64,000 bases of DNA from Sinosporangium siamense. GTDB taxonomy: Bacteria > Actinomycetota > Actinomycetes > Streptosporangiales > Streptosporangiaceae. The stretch spans positions 95,594 through 159,593 of the forward strand of contig NZ_BOOW01000038.1 of the NCBI RefSeq assembly GCF_016863435.1. The letters are read 5' to 3'. How positions within the stretch are numbered: the stretch's first letter is position 1; each line of letters opens with the position of its first letter. The notes under the pieces are model-generated. The model was not told the DNA's origin. It made no database searches and worked only from the letters and a program-made list of their open reading frames with translations. Both the position numbers and the translations under genes were made by a program. Shown in pieces: positions 51,263-61,114 of the stretch.

Positions 51263-51642
51263 TGCCACCCCTCACACAAGATCACATCTGACAGCGTCAA
51301 CACCCTCCATCCTGCTCCCGGATAGGAGGGAGGGAAGATTTCCCACCTTAAAGACCCTGGTCAGCGGGTGACCCCGTAGCCGCAGCAGAGATCATCATTT
51401 TTCCGGGCTTGTCGGCCCGTTGCCCCTTCGAGCTGCCCAGCCCGGCGGCACTCGTACTCGCTCAATATAGTGCAGGCCAAAACATTGTTTTAAGCCCGGG
51501 CCATTCGCCAGTATTACGATGGCGCAGACAGCGGAAGATTCCACAGCTCCAGCCGCCGAACTACCGAACTATGACGTATCTTGACAGGTAGCCACGACCA
51601 TAGAGGATGATAGAGAAGCCGGGCTGCCGTGGAGATGACCTC
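51263..51642. other. 380-bp non-coding region
   Basis: A TCCT...AGGA hairpin-like segment near 51307-51335 and a GC-poorer stretch near 51470-51600 that probably carries the promoter of the next membrane gene. Nothing else seen. Confidence 0.4.
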
Positions 51643-52149
51643 ATGACCGACGTGACTTCTGCCTCACCGCCTGCGCAGCAGTCATCCCTCTCGGCCGGCT
51701 CTCAGAGCGAGTCCTACTCGCACTCTCTGACGCATCGCGTCGTAGCCAAATTGATAAAATGGCTTATCGTAAGCCTGCTGGTCGGCCTGAGCCCGATAAT
51801 TATCAATGCTTTCATTCTCTATTCCAGCGGCAAGCAAATATCCCAGGTAGCACTGTTCGGCACAGGCGAGTTGTATCTGGTGTCAACGGGAATCATCGCG
51901 GCGGGCATCGGCGAGCTCTACTTCGAGCTCAAGAACGCCGGCCCTCGCACCGGCAACCCTTACATGCAGCTGTCGACATCCACCGCCGTCTCGCTCTCGG
52001 TGTTGCTGGCCATATGCTGCGCCGGCGCATACGGCGGCAAACCCGCCTATCCGAATCCCCTGGATCACTACGTCAGCCTGTCCATTTACATGTTCCTGGG
52101 AGCTGTCATCACAAGCGCGTCCTGCACCATTCTTTCAGAGTTCAGATAG
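51643..52149 (+). CDS. Four-helix membrane protein of unknown function
   Basis: 168 residues from ATG 51643 with GGAGATGACC upstream; an ATG at 51607 lies in the same frame. A Ser-rich cytoplasmic start (SSLSAGSQSESYSHSLTHRV) leads to four membrane helices: WLIVSLLVGLSPIIINAFIL, LYLVSTGIIAAGIGELYFEL, VSLSVLLAICCAGAYGG and LSIYMFLGAVITSASCTIL. No known domain. The stop is 9 bp before the next small gene, which is probably its partner. Lower GC than neighbours suggests acquisition. Confidence 0.65.
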   Translation: MTDVTSASPPAQQSSLSAGSQSESYSHSLTHRVVAKLIKWLIVSLLVGLSPIIINAFILYSSGKQISQVALFGTGELYLVSTGIIAAGIGELYFELKNAGPRTGNPYMQLSTSTAVSLSVLLAICCAGAYGGKPAYPNPLDHYVSLSIYMFLGAVITSASCTILSEFR

Positions 52150-52158
52150 GGGTCTGCC

Positions 52159-52401
52159 ATGGAAGCAGGCGAAGCGATCGTCCTCTTACTTGCCGGTGGC
52201 AGCGTGGCGAACGTTGCCTTCGCGGCCTACAGCGCTTGGCGACACGCGCGTCGGCACAATAGGGATGTCGCTGCCACTGTACGGGCGAACGACGGGAGAG
52301 AGATCAAGTTGACCCGCGATCACCTCAAGGATCCCGATATGTTACGTGAGCTCATCTCTCGTCACGTTAAAAACGGAGATGTGCGCGCAAGCGCGTCGTG
52401 A
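52159..52401 (+). CDS. Small membrane-anchored protein, EACC1-like
   Basis: 80 residues, ATG with TAGGGGTCTGCC upstream. One N-terminal helix (IVLLLAGGSVANVAFAAYSA), a basic stop-transfer (WRHARRHNR), then a small domain VAATVRANDGREIKLTRDHL, KDPDMLRELISRHV. The pattern of membrane helix, strand, DG turn, strand, helix resembles the effector-associated constant component EACC1 of actinobacterial conflict systems. That match is by eye and uncertain. It follows the four-helix protein within 9 bp. Confidence 0.55.
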   Translation: MEAGEAIVLLLAGGSVANVAFAAYSAWRHARRHNRDVAATVRANDGREIKLTRDHLKDPDMLRELISRHVKNGDVRASAS

Positions 52402-52817
52402 TCCATGACGTTTCCCGTCCAGTCCGGTGGGATCGTCTGAAGTGCGCGGCGAACAGAGCCGACTGAGGCGTTCGTGTGCGAACGTACGCCAAAAGGACAA
52501 CAGTGCCGCGACGCTGCCACCGGGGGGTGAACTGCTTGTAGTGACGGAGCAGGTACCTTGGCCAGGTCGACCGTCTCGCCGCCGGCGAGGGTGAGCTGCT
52601 TGTAGTGACGGAGCGGAGGACCCGAGGTCTACTCCACGACGCAGCACAGTCCGCCCAGAAGGCAGGGTCCGCAGGGGTGACAAGCGGCTGCTCAGCCCGA
52701 TGCGCGGGCCGGTGCCCATGGCGTCGACGCACGACGTCCAGGGTGCTTCGCCGTACACAGACATCCTGACCTCCTGAGACCCGACATCTCCCAGCAAGAT
52801 CGCGATATTGAGCTGAT
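52402..52817. other. Non-coding stretch with a 25-bp duplication
   Basis: GCTTGTAGTGACGGAGC occurs at about 52532-52548 and again near 52597, the second preceded by the same GGTGARCT block, 64 bp apart. On the minus strand both read RHYKQ(F/L)T, so this may be debris of a gene. No intact gene. Confidence 0.45.
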
Positions 52818-53753
52818 TCAGTACAATTCGGGATTCGCGCGAATACGTGCGGCGTCCTGGCCGGGTGGAGCGCCGAACAGGCGGCGATATTCGCGGTTGA
52901 ACTGCGACGGGCTGTCGTAGCCGACGAGATGTGCGACGCCGACGACGTCTCCCGCACGGGCGACCAGCAACGAGCGGGCTTCCTGCAAACGGATACGTTT
53001 CTGATACTGCAGTGGGCTCAAGGTTGTGATGGCACGGAAACGCCGGTGGAAGGCGGAGGAGCTCATACCGGCCAACCGCGCGAGATCGGAGATCCGGAAG
53101 GGTTCTGCGTAGTTAGTGCGGATCCACTGGATTGCCCGGTTGACGTGGGACAGACCGCTGTCGGCCAGGCCGATCTGGCGGATCATGTCGCCATGGGGTC
53201 CGGTGAGCAGCCGCCAGAGGATCTCGCGTTCGATCATTGGGGCGAGGACCGGCGCGTCCGCGGGGTGATCGAGCAGCCGTAACATCCGGGCCACCGCGTC
53301 CAGCAGTTCCGCTTCGGCCTCACTGGTCGCGATCACGGACTGAGCGTCCGGCGAGCGGGACCATCTCCTGGGCGGGATCTCCGGCAGAAGCGCGGCGATG
53401 GCGGTCGGCCGCAGCACGATCGCCATCGCCAGAGATGGGAGCTGGGGGCTGGCGTCGAGAAAATTGCCGGTAATGGGCAGGTTGGCGGTGACTACGAGAC
53501 AGTGCCCCGCCCGATACTCAAAGACCTGATCGCTGAGAAGGATTCGTTTGCCGCCTTGGGCCATGACGACCAGGAGCGGCTCGGTCAGTGAGTGATGCTC
53601 TTCCTCCGTTTCGACCTTGGAGGCCCGCAGCCCCGCGATCGGCGTCGTCATGTCAGGCCGGGCATGGGTGGCGATAATGCCGCGGATCTCCTCGAGCAGA
53701 TGGGGAATGTGGTGTGGGCACCTCACACCGGCACCCCGATATCGCCAGGGCAA
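52818..53753 (-). CDS. AraC-family transcriptional regulator (AraC_N type)
   Basis: 311 residues. The N-terminal cupin-like AraC_N domain (TEPLLVVMAQGGKRILLSDQ, YRAGHCLVVTANLPITG) is followed by two helix-turn-helix units: FRISDLARLAGMSSSAFHRR and VVGVAHLVGYDSPSQFNREYRRLFG. ATG 53753 is used; in-frame GTG codons near 53726 could be the true start. It is next to, and co-oriented with, the oxidoreductase operon ending at 53812, suggesting control of it or of a lost aldo/keto-type neighbour. Confidence 0.88.
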   Translation of the reverse strand: MPWRYRGAGVRCPHHIPHLLEEIRGIIATHARPDMTTPIAGLRASKVETEEEHHSLTEPLLVVMAQGGKRILLSDQVFEYRAGHCLVVTANLPITGNFLDASPQLPSLAMAIVLRPTAIAALLPEIPPRRWSRSPDAQSVIATSEAEAELLDAVARMLRLLDHPADAPVLAPMIEREILWRLLTGPHGDMIRQIGLADSGLSHVNRAIQWIRTNYAEPFRISDLARLAGMSSSAFHRRFRAITTLSPLQYQKRIRLQEARSLLVARAGDVVGVAHLVGYDSPSQFNREYRRLFGAPPGQDAARIRANPELY

Positions 53754-53811
53754 GGCCGAGAGTGCGGGCAGGTCGCGCTACGGATCGATCCACCGTGCCG
53801 TTGTTCGCAGC

Positions 53812-55893
53812 TCACTGCAGAGGGTGCTCCTCTATGACGCGATCGGGACGAATCGGGAGTGCACGTTGGCGAGATCCGGTGGCGTGCCATACGGCGTTGG
53901 CGATCGCGGCTGGGGTGCCGACGTTGCCGATCTCACCAGCACCCTTAATACCCATTGGAATGCCTGGTTCATAGTCCGGCACGAAATCAGCTTCGATATC
54001 GGGCACATCGGCGTGTGCGGAGATGTGGTAGCCGGCGAAGTCCGCGTTGATGTGTCGGCCTGAGACAGGATCGCGTACGCCCTCTTCGTGCAACGCCATG
54101 GACAGTCCCCCGATCATTCCCCCAATGACCTGACTGCGAGCCATGAGCGGATTGACCACCCGGCCCACGGCGAACATCCCGAGCAACCGCCGCACCCGCA
54201 CTTCACCGGTCGCCGGATCGACGGTCACCTCGGCGAACACGGCACTGTAGGAGTGGCGTTCCCTGGACGGCAGATCGTTGAGAAGTTGCGCGGTGTCAAC
54301 CGTGACCGTCCCCTGGTCCCCTGAGCTACGCAACTTCGCCGCAGCCTCAGTGATCGCCCAAGCCCAGGACGTGGTCCCCCGAGATCCGCCCGCACTCCAC
54401 GCCGGACCGAAATCACTGTCCGAAATCCGAAGCCGGACCTTTTCGGCGCCGACCGCCAGCGCATCGGCCGCGATCGCGGTCAGCGCGGTGCGTGCGCCAG
54501 TACCAAGATCGGTGGCGTTGACGACTACGGTGAAAGTGCCATCCGGCTCTGCCGTAATCGAGGCAGTTGATGGGAACGCCCCGACGCTGAAGGACGTGGC
54601 GGCCAGCCCCGTGCCGACAAGCAGAGGTCCTTCCCGTCGCATCCTCGGGCGATGATCACGGCTGGCCCAGCCAAACCTGCGCGCCCCTTCCCGCAGGCAC
54701 GCGACAAGATTGCGGGTGCTGAACGGCAGGCCGGACGCGGGACCGACGGTCGGCTCGTTACGCAGGCGAAGTTCGAGTGGGTCGATGCCCAGCCGCTCCG
54801 CCACCTCGTCCATGGCACACTCCAGCGCGAACGAGCCCGGTGCCGCGCCGGGCCCCCGCATCGAGTAGGGCGGCAGGATGTCGAGCGGGACCGCGGTGAG
54901 GCGAGTACGGAGTGCCGGTGTCGCGTAGAGCGTCTTTGTGAGCTCGGTGCACCCTTCGATGTACTCCGCCAGGGGTGAGAGCTCAAACGCCGCCTCATGG
55001 TGGATCGCCCGCAATCGGCCGTCGTCATCGGCACCGATGCGCACCATTTGCTCGATCGCCGGCCTCATCGCGGTCGTCAGGAACACCTGGTTGCGGCTCA
55101 GCGTGACGCGCACAGGCCGTGCGAAGTGCATCGCGCCCATCACAGCCAACACCAACTGCGGACCACACAACCCCTTGGACCCGAAACCACCGCCGACATG
55201 CTCGGTGCGGATTCGCACCTGCTCTAGGGGCAAGGAGAACAACGTAGCCACGACCGTGGCGATAAAGAACGGCCCCTGATTGGAGTCGACGGCCTGCAGC
55301 CGCTCCCCCTCCCACCAGGCGGTCGCCGAGTGCGGCTCCATAGCACTGCAGTGCTCCTCGGGCGTGAAATACCGCTCGCGGACCACAACCGCGGACGCGG
55401 CCAATTCCCTGTCCACGTCACCGACGTCCACCGGCCCGTCGAAAAGCGCCATCGCCGCTCTGCCGGCCGGATGGTCAGCGGAAAAGTCGGTGTCGTGCGG
55501 AAGCACCTCATAGGTCACCGGCAACGCCTCAGCCGCCGCCCGAGCCTGCTCCAGCGTCTCCGCCACCACGAGCGCGACAGGCCGGCCGGCGTGGGGAATC
55601 ACATCGTCCTGCAGCAGCTGCAAGCCGCCGTCCGGGCCAAAGAAATGCCCCGCGTCCGGGTTGAGGCGAGGCGCATTCCTATGGTCGATCACGCCCAGCA
55701 CACCTGGCATATCCTGAACAGCCGCAACGTCGATGTCGCGGATGCGTCCCCGGGTCACGGTGGACACGACCACAATCCCGAAAGCCAGGTCCGCCATCGG
55801 CACGTCAGCTGCATAACGCGCACGACCGGTGACCTTGGCCGGCCCTTCGACCCGAGGCCGCGCGACCCCGACAGCAGGAGCGGCGCCACTCAT
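53812..55893 (-). CDS. Xanthine-dehydrogenase-family molybdopterin-binding subunit
   Basis: 693 residues. N-terminal ald_Xan_dh_C domain (RPRVEGPAKVTGRARYAADV), then the Mo-binding half: HVGGGFGSKG, PYSMRGPGAAPGSFALECAMD, GSRGTTSWAWA and the C-terminal GIKGAGEIGNVG with the catalytic Glu. It hydroxylates an aldehyde or N-heterocycle; the substrate cannot be read from sequence. Last gene of a three-subunit operon; its ATG overlaps the FAD-subunit stop (ATGA), and GAGGGCACCGC precedes it. Its FAD partner is frameshifted, so the complex may be inactive. Confidence 0.92.
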   Translation of the reverse strand: MSGAAPAVGVARPRVEGPAKVTGRARYAADVPMADLAFGIVVVSTVTRGRIRDIDVAAVQDMPGVLGVIDHRNAPRLNPDAGHFFGPDGGLQLLQDDVIPHAGRPVALVVAETLEQARAAAEALPVTYEVLPHDTDFSADHPAGRAAMALFDGPVDVGDVDRELAASAVVVRERYFTPEEHCSAMEPHSATAWWEGERLQAVDSNQGPFFIATVVATLFSLPLEQVRIRTEHVGGGFGSKGLCGPQLVLAVMGAMHFARPVRVTLSRNQVFLTTAMRPAIEQMVRIGADDDGRLRAIHHEAAFELSPLAEYIEGCTELTKTLYATPALRTRLTAVPLDILPPYSMRGPGAAPGSFALECAMDEVAERLGIDPLELRLRNEPTVGPASGLPFSTRNLVACLREGARRFGWASRDHRPRMRREGPLLVGTGLAATSFSVGAFPSTASITAEPDGTFTVVVNATDLGTGARTALTAIAADALAVGAEKVRLRISDSDFGPAWSAGGSRGTTSWAWAITEAAAKLRSSGDQGTVTVDTAQLLNDLPSRERHSYSAVFAEVTVDPATGEVRVRRLLGMFAVGRVVNPLMARSQVIGGMIGGLSMALHEEGVRDPVSGRHINADFAGYHISAHADVPDIEADFVPDYEPGIPMGIKGAGEIGNVGTPAAIANAVWHATGSRQRALPIRPDRVIEEHPLQ

Positions 55894-56901
55894 GCGGTGC
55901 CCTCGTTCCGGACAGAGTGCAGCTCGGCGAGTTCGCCAAGAACCGCCACAATGAGATTGCGCACCAACGTCACCTTGTATCCATTGCCCGGCAACGGCTC
56001 CGCCCCGGACAGTTCGGAGTCAGCCGCCGCCCGGAACCGTTCCAAAGGAGGCAGGCCCTCCCCGCAGGAACGCCTCAGCACTTCGAGCACGCCAAGGCTG
56101 GGAAGCGACCCCACCTAGAGCGATCCGCACATCCCGCACCACCCCGTCGTGAACACCCAGGTCGGCCGCGATGGACACGTTGGCAAAGGCGTAAGAAGCC
56201 CGGTCGCGCACCTTCCGATAACGCGACCACGGCGAAAGAGCGGCTTTCGGCAGACTGACCGCTGTGATCAAAGCCCCCGAAGGCAGCACCGTCTCCTGCT
56301 GAGGCGTGTCCCCCACAGGCGGATAGAACTCCGACAGCGGAATCTCGCCGCCCCCGTCAAGCGTCTCGTAATGCACTACGGCATCGAACGCAGCCAACGC
56401 CACCGCCATGTCCGACGGATGAGTGGCCACACAGTGACGGGACCAGCCGAAGACGGCGTGATTGTGATGCGCCCCGTCGACGGCGGAACAACCAGTGCCC
56501 GGAACCCGCTTATTGCAAGCCTGCGAGGGATCGGCGAAATAAGCACACCGCGTCCGCTGCAGCAGGTTGCCCCCCACCGTGGCCATGTTCCGCAACTGAC
56601 CCGACGCTCCTGCCAGCACCGCCTGACTCAACGCCGGAAACCGACGCCGCACCTCAGGATGGGCCGCGACATCACTGTTGGTCGTCGTAGCACCGATGAC
56701 CAACCCACCATCCGCCCCCTCACGCACACCACCAAGCGGAAGAGACCGCACATCCACCAGCCGCGTGGGCGCCTCAACCCCGCACTTCATCAAATCGACA
56801 AGGTTCGTCCCACCGGCGAGATACCGTGACCCGTCGTTCTCGGCAACCAGGGTGAGCGCCTCACGAACCTGCGTCACACGCTGATAGGCAAACTCCCTCA
56901 C
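55890..56901 (-). pseudogene. FAD-binding subunit of the molybdenum oxidoreductase, frameshifted
   Basis: Starts GTG 56901, overlapping the 2Fe-2S subunit stop (GTGA). The FAD domain has RYLAGGTNLVDLMK, GATTTNSDVA, GQLRNMATVGGNLLQRTRC and an Fe-S-like CAYFADPSQAC; the C-terminal part has ALITAVSLPK and SYAFANVSIAADLG. Near 56057-56070 a one-base insertion, probably in the G run of CGGGGAGGG, ends the frame as RGGPASFGTVPGGG. The correct continuation EGLPPLERFRAAADSELSGA...GYKVTLVRNLIVAVLGELAE lies in the next frame, 55890-56070. A sequencing error or recent mutation is possible. Confidence 0.85.
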
Positions 56902-57434
56902 CCCGTCACCTCCCCACGAGCCGCCGTCTCCAGCACCGCCCGCACAATCGACGGGTACGCACCGCAGCGGCACAGATTCCCGCTCATCCGCTCCCGCACC
57001 TCCACCGCGTCCAACACCGGCTCAGAACCAGGGGCGGTGACTGCACTCGGCCACCCCTCCGCATACTCCGCCAGCATCCCGACGGCCGAGCAGATCTGCC
57101 CCGACGTGCAATATCCACATTGAAAACCATCGAGCCGCACGAACTCCTGCTGTATCGGCAGCAGCTCCCCGTCCCCGCCAAGCCCCTCGACTGTCGTAAC
57201 CTCGGCCCCCTCGGCGGCAACCGCCAACATCAGACACGACACAACACGCCTGCCATCACACAGCACCGTGCACGCGCCACACTGCCCGTGGTCACAGCCC
57301 TTCTTCGTCCCGGTGTGGCCAACCCGCTCCCGCAACGCATCGAGCAGAGTCGTACGGTTGTCCACACTCAAACAATGCTTCACGCCGTTGACGTGGAGCA
57401 AAATCTCACTATGGGTGTCCTCGTTCAACGCCAC
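56898..57434 (-). CDS. 2Fe-2S subunit of the xanthine-dehydrogenase-family oxidoreductase
   Basis: 178 residues from GTG 57434 with GGGGGAGAAAGG upstream. Two clusters: the plant-type motif GCDHGQCGACTVLCDGRRVVSC and the helical-domain motif QCGYCTSGQ...NLCRCGAYPSI. It passes electrons from the Mo centre toward FAD. First gene of the operon; its TGA overlaps the next start. No Tat signal, so cytoplasmic. Confidence 0.93.
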   Translation of the reverse strand: MALNEDTHSEILLHVNGVKHCLSVDNRTTLLDALRERVGHTGTKKGCDHGQCGACTVLCDGRRVVSCLMLAVAAEGAEVTTVEGLGGDGELLPIQQEFVRLDGFQCGYCTSGQICSAVGMLAEYAEGWPSAVTAPGSEPVLDAVEVRERMSGNLCRCGAYPSIVRAVLETAARGEVTG

Positions 57435-57702
57435 ACCTTTCTCCCCCAGGGCCACAGCGCAGGTGGATAGCCGGTGAAAGGCCATGTAAGCAGGCCGGGG
57501 AAGGCGAAGGTGAGCCCAAAACTCGCGAACCCTTGCACAATCCTGCTCACCTCGGCACCCGACAGCCGAGACAGCTCCCGAAGAAGCTCCATAACCGGCC
57601 GGACAAACGAGTGCTACGAAATCCCCCCGATCCAGGCTGTCCACAGCGGACCAGAGGGGTGGCCGACACCCACACAACCAAGATCACGCAGATGATGTCA
57701 GG

Positions 57703-58751
57703 TCAGACCTGAGGCTGGGCATCCCGTACACGATCGCGAACCACCGCGGCCCCCAGAAAGCGGTCATGAAGAACACGGCCTTCCGCATCGAGGAGCATCC
57801 ACAACCCGCTCACCAGGAGACACCACAACCCGACGTCGGGGACTAAGACGAGAAGGGGGAAGGTCAGCGTACGAAGCACGGCCCTGCCCACGCCCAGCCG
57901 TCCACCCGTGTGCGCAGCGATGACACGAATGCCCAGCAGTCGCTTGCCGAGAGTCCGCCCCCACAGAGCGTGCTGCACCCAGAAATAGAGAAACAGCCCC
58001 GCCAAGGTGGCCAACTCCGCAGGCCGCACGCTACCCCGGAACATGTCCCACTCGGCCCGCTCCAGAAGTCCGGCTCCCATGCGAACCGAAAGGCTGACGT
58101 CGATCAAAGGCCAGGCCACCCACACGACAGCACCGAAGACCGTAGCAAAGATCAAATAGTCAACCAGTGCCGCCGCCGGCCGCCGCCACACCGTACCGGC
58201 CTGCGACTCGCCCGCCTCCCCCGCAGCGACGGACGACATCGCCCTCGAAGCGGCGAACACCAGCCCCGCCGCCACCAGGTAAAGCACCTGGCTGATCCCC
58301 CAACCACCGACCGCCCCTCTGAACCAGTCGGCACTGAACAGCGAGATCGTGTTGCTGCAACCCGACCGCTCGTTATGCAACGAGACGAGCGGGTTGATGA
58401 CCGCGCTCAAGACGAGAAGCCCCGCCACCCGCCGACCTGTCAAGCCGGGATCTCTGCGCCCCAAACACACAAGAAGACCGAGAAGAACCACGAAGGCCGG
58501 AACCGCCCACCCCCCGTGATCTCCATGACCACTTCAAGATCACGACGTAGCGGAGCAAGCGGCGACAGTGTCGTTCCAGCGTTGTACTGACACACCATCC
58601 CGTAGATGTCGCCAGACGCTTCAAAGGTCCGGGCGATCTCCTCAGCCTCAAGCCGCTCGCGCCAGAACTCCCAGGTCGGCAACGCCGCGACAGCCGCGGC
58701 CACCCCCCACACCAACAGCGCCGACCAGGATAACCGGGAGGCCTGCGACAC
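57703..58751 (-). pseudogene. RDD-family membrane protein, frameshifted near the start
   Basis: Begins GTG 58751 with AAAGGA upstream: MSQASRLSWSALLVWGVAAA is a first membrane helix, followed by an external segment to EVVMEITGG. In the run of six C at 58510-58515 (plus strand) one base is missing, and the rest continues in another frame as WAVPAFVVLLGLLVCLGRRD. Further on, the RDD domain has VWRRPAAALVDYLIF, WGRTLGKRLLGIRVI and LLDAEGRVLHDRFLG. Homopolymer context makes a sequencing error plausible. Otherwise a GTG at 58491 could still give a 262-residue protein. Confidence 0.75.
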
Positions 58752-59078
58752 AATGATCCTTTCACCCTGAGAGCGCCACCCTACGACGCCCCGGCGAAAG
58801 CCGTACGACAGTCCCGAGTCACCGACTCGGGGACCGCGACTCCAGACTCGTCGCAAGCCAACATCCTTGATCAGCCACTTCATGCCGGCGGCGGCCTAGC
58901 GTGAAGCGCGGGCCGGAGGCGCGAGCACCGAGCAAGCGGGGCGACAGTGATCCGTCCCAACCCCGTATACCGAGAAACGAAATCAGCGGATCATGTGGGC
59001 GTAACCGGGGATGGCCCCATGAAGGCTCACGGTCTTGACCTCCTGTATACATGCCTCCTGCTCGAATTCAATGTCCGA
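58752..59078. other. 327-bp intergenic region
   Basis: Between two minus-strand genes. It probably holds the promoter and leader of the RDD-family gene and the 3' end region of the esterase transcript. No hairpin or gene stands out. Confidence 0.4.
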
Positions 59079-60245
59079 TCAGCTCTTCAGTTGCTTGTCG
59101 AGGAATGTGGTCAGGGCGTCCATGACTTGCTGGCTGGTCCAGGGCTTGCCCACTGCGGGATTGCCCATGAACGCCAGGTCGCCGTGGTCGGCGTTTTCGA
59201 GCACTAGGCGGGTGCTGTCGACGCCCTTGGCCCGAAGTGCCTCGTGCAGGCGCAGGGTTTGGGACGGGGAGATCAGGTGGTCGGCGCTGCCGTGAAGAAG
59301 GAGGAAGGCGGGCTCGGTGCCGTCGATGTACGTGATTGGGTTAGCGGCTGCGGCCGTTTTGGGGTTGTCGAGGATCGACTTGGTGGTGCCGGTGCCGAAG
59401 ACGTACTGGGCCAGGTTGTTGCCGGGGGCCACCGATGCCTCTTTGGCGGCCTGGTCGAAGTCTTCGCCGAGTTTGGTCAGGTCGGAGGCACCGAACTTGT
59501 CGACGACGGCCTGTACGTCGCTGCTCTGGTCCAGGTTGTCGCCGCGTTCGAAGGTTTTGACTCCGTTGGTTGTTCCGGTCATGGCGGCCAGGTATCCGCC
59601 GGCTGATTCGCCCCAGACAGCTACCTTGGCCGGGTCGATGCCGTACATGTCGGCATGGGCGCGCAGGTAGCGGATGGCTGATTTCACGTCGGAGACGCCG
59701 TCGGTGTATCTGCCCCCGGTGGTCGATGTCCGGTATTGGATGCTGGCCACGGTGTAACCCCGCTGGGCGATGTAAGTGCGCTGATCTAGGGCGGCTTCCT
59801 TGGTGGACATCATGAATCCGCCGCCGGACAGGTACACCACGAGCGGCCGCATGCCCTGGGTGCTGGGGGTGAGTATGTCCATCTTCAGCGCCAACCGACC
59901 GTTGTCGTCGGGCTTGGCGTAGACAACGTCCTTCGTCGTGGTGATCTCGGTGCTGTCGCATTGCATCTGCGGTCCGTCGGCTTTGATCACGGTGCTGGTG
60001 CTGGTGTCAGAGGGCTTGATGGTTGTGGCGATCGAGATAGCGGGACGCTCAGAACCGCCGCCCGGAGCGGTGGTCGGCGCGCCGCTGGGGCCCCGTCCGG
60101 GCGGCGCGGCCAATGGGGCGGGACAGGAGGCGGTGTTCCCCGTCGCGGGGGCGACGACGGCGCCGGCGTCGCCAGAGCCAGGCGAACAAGCGCTGAGGGC
60201 GATGGATAGGAGGGCGACCCCGGAAATGATCTTCTTGCGCGGCAT
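59079..60245 (-). CDS. Secreted alpha/beta-hydrolase (esterase/lipase), lipoprotein
   Basis: 388 residues. Lipoprotein signal KKIISGVALLSIALSACSPG with lipobox LSAC, a Pro/Gly/Thr linker, then a hormone-sensitive-lipase-like fold: oxyanion loop VVYLSGGGFMM, nucleophile elbow VWGESAGGYLAAM, acid LLHGSADHLIS and His in NADHGDLAF. It likely cleaves ester bonds outside the cell. Divergent from a TetR-type gene, with two related palindromes between them, so it is probably repressed by that regulator. Confidence 0.9.
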   Translation of the reverse strand: MPRKKIISGVALLSIALSACSPGSGDAGAVVAPATGNTASCPAPLAAPPGRGPSGAPTTAPGGGSERPAISIATTIKPSDTSTSTVIKADGPQMQCDSTEITTTKDVVYAKPDDNGRLALKMDILTPSTQGMRPLVVYLSGGGFMMSTKEAALDQRTYIAQRGYTVASIQYRTSTTGGRYTDGVSDVKSAIRYLRAHADMYGIDPAKVAVWGESAGGYLAAMTGTTNGVKTFERGDNLDQSSDVQAVVDKFGASDLTKLGEDFDQAAKEASVAPGNNLAQYVFGTGTTKSILDNPKTAAAANPITYIDGTEPAFLLLHGSADHLISPSQTLRLHEALRAKGVDSTRLVLENADHGDLAFMGNPAVGKPWTSQQVMDALTTFLDKQLKS

Positions 60246-60267
60246 GGCTCAACGTCCTTCCCATATA

Positions 60268-60326
60268 GCGGAGATATCTTCTCCACTTATGACTGTAGCC
60301 ATGCGGAGATAAAGCCTCCGTTTATG
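60268..60326. promoter_or_regulatory. Two related palindromic operators between the esterase and tetR genes
   Basis: GGAGATATCTTCTCC (60270-60284) and CGGAGATAAAGCCTCCG (60304-60320) are inverted repeats sharing the pattern GCGGAGATA-n-CTCC(A/G)(C/T)TTATG, 35 bp apart. They lie just upstream of the esterase start (60245), a likely binding region for the divergent TetR-type regulator. Confidence 0.55.
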
Positions 60327-60424
60327 GTCGCCTCGGGATCCCGCCTTAGGGGCACTTAGCATGGAGCAGCGGTTCTTGGCAGCCGGCAACGAGGCTGGTG
60401 CGGGCTGGAGAAAGTGAGGTGCGC

Positions 60425-61114
60425 ATGTCGGCGCCAGGCGGGGAGCGGCGGGGGAAGCTGCGGCGAGATGCCGAGCTCAACCGACGCAAGATCATTGCGG
60501 CGGCGCGCGAGGTGTTCCGCGAACAGGGGGTACGGGCCACTCTGGACGACGTCGCCGAGCACGCGGGCGTCGGCGTGGGCACGGTCTATCGGCGCTTCGC
60601 CAACAAGGAGGAGCTTGTTGACGCCCTCTTCGAAGACATGATCGACAACGTCGAGGCGATACTGCGCGAGACCATCCCCGGCAAGGACGCCTGGAGCGCG
60701 CTGTCAAGCACCCTGGAAAGGGTGTGTGAGCTACAGGCCTTCGACCGCGGTCTACGTGAGGTGATGCTCGGCACGGGCCGGGGCCCGCAACGCCGCGACC
60801 AGGTCATGAGCCGTGTCGCCCCTGCGGCGGACAGACTGCTGCAGCGAGCCAAGGATGAGGGCGCTCTGCGACCGGACACGCAGCCTTGGGATCTGCCGAT
60901 GATCCAGTTGATGGTGGCCGCGATCAGCGAGCACACCGGGCACCCGAACCTGTGGCGGCGCTACCTGCATCTCATCCTCGACGGCCTGCGGGCACGGCCG
61001 GACATGGGAACCGATCTTCCGAATCCGATCACGGACGAGATGCAACTGCTGGCCACCCTTGAGGACTCCAGTGCTCAGTCGATCCGTTCACAAGATCATC
61101 CAAGCAACGGATAA
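60425..61114 (+). CDS. TetR-family transcriptional regulator
   Basis: 229 residues from ATG 60425 with GTGAGG upstream. N-terminal helix-turn-helix: RRKIIAAAREVFREQGVRAT, LDDVAEHAGVGVGTVYRRFA, NKEELVDALFEDM. The C-terminal ligand domain is of the common SACE-type, with GRGPQRRDQVMSRVAPAADR. Divergent from the esterase gene and probably its repressor. A GTG at 60398 would extend it by nine residues. Confidence 0.92.
   Translation: MSAPGGERRGKLRRDAELNRRKIIAAAREVFREQGVRATLDDVAEHAGVGVGTVYRRFANKEELVDALFEDMIDNVEAILRETIPGKDAWSALSSTLERVCELQAFDRGLREVMLGTGRGPQRRDQVMSRVAPAADRLLQRAKDEGALRPDTQPWDLPMIQLMVAAISEHTGHPNLWRRYLHLILDGLRARPDMGTDLPNPITDEMQLLATLEDSSAQSIRSQDHPSNG

Noticed and set aside
52367..52957. 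Minus-strand frame of 196 codons
   Set aside because: Composition is shadow-like, it overlaps the AraC-type gene in another frame, and it contains a recent 25-bp duplication.
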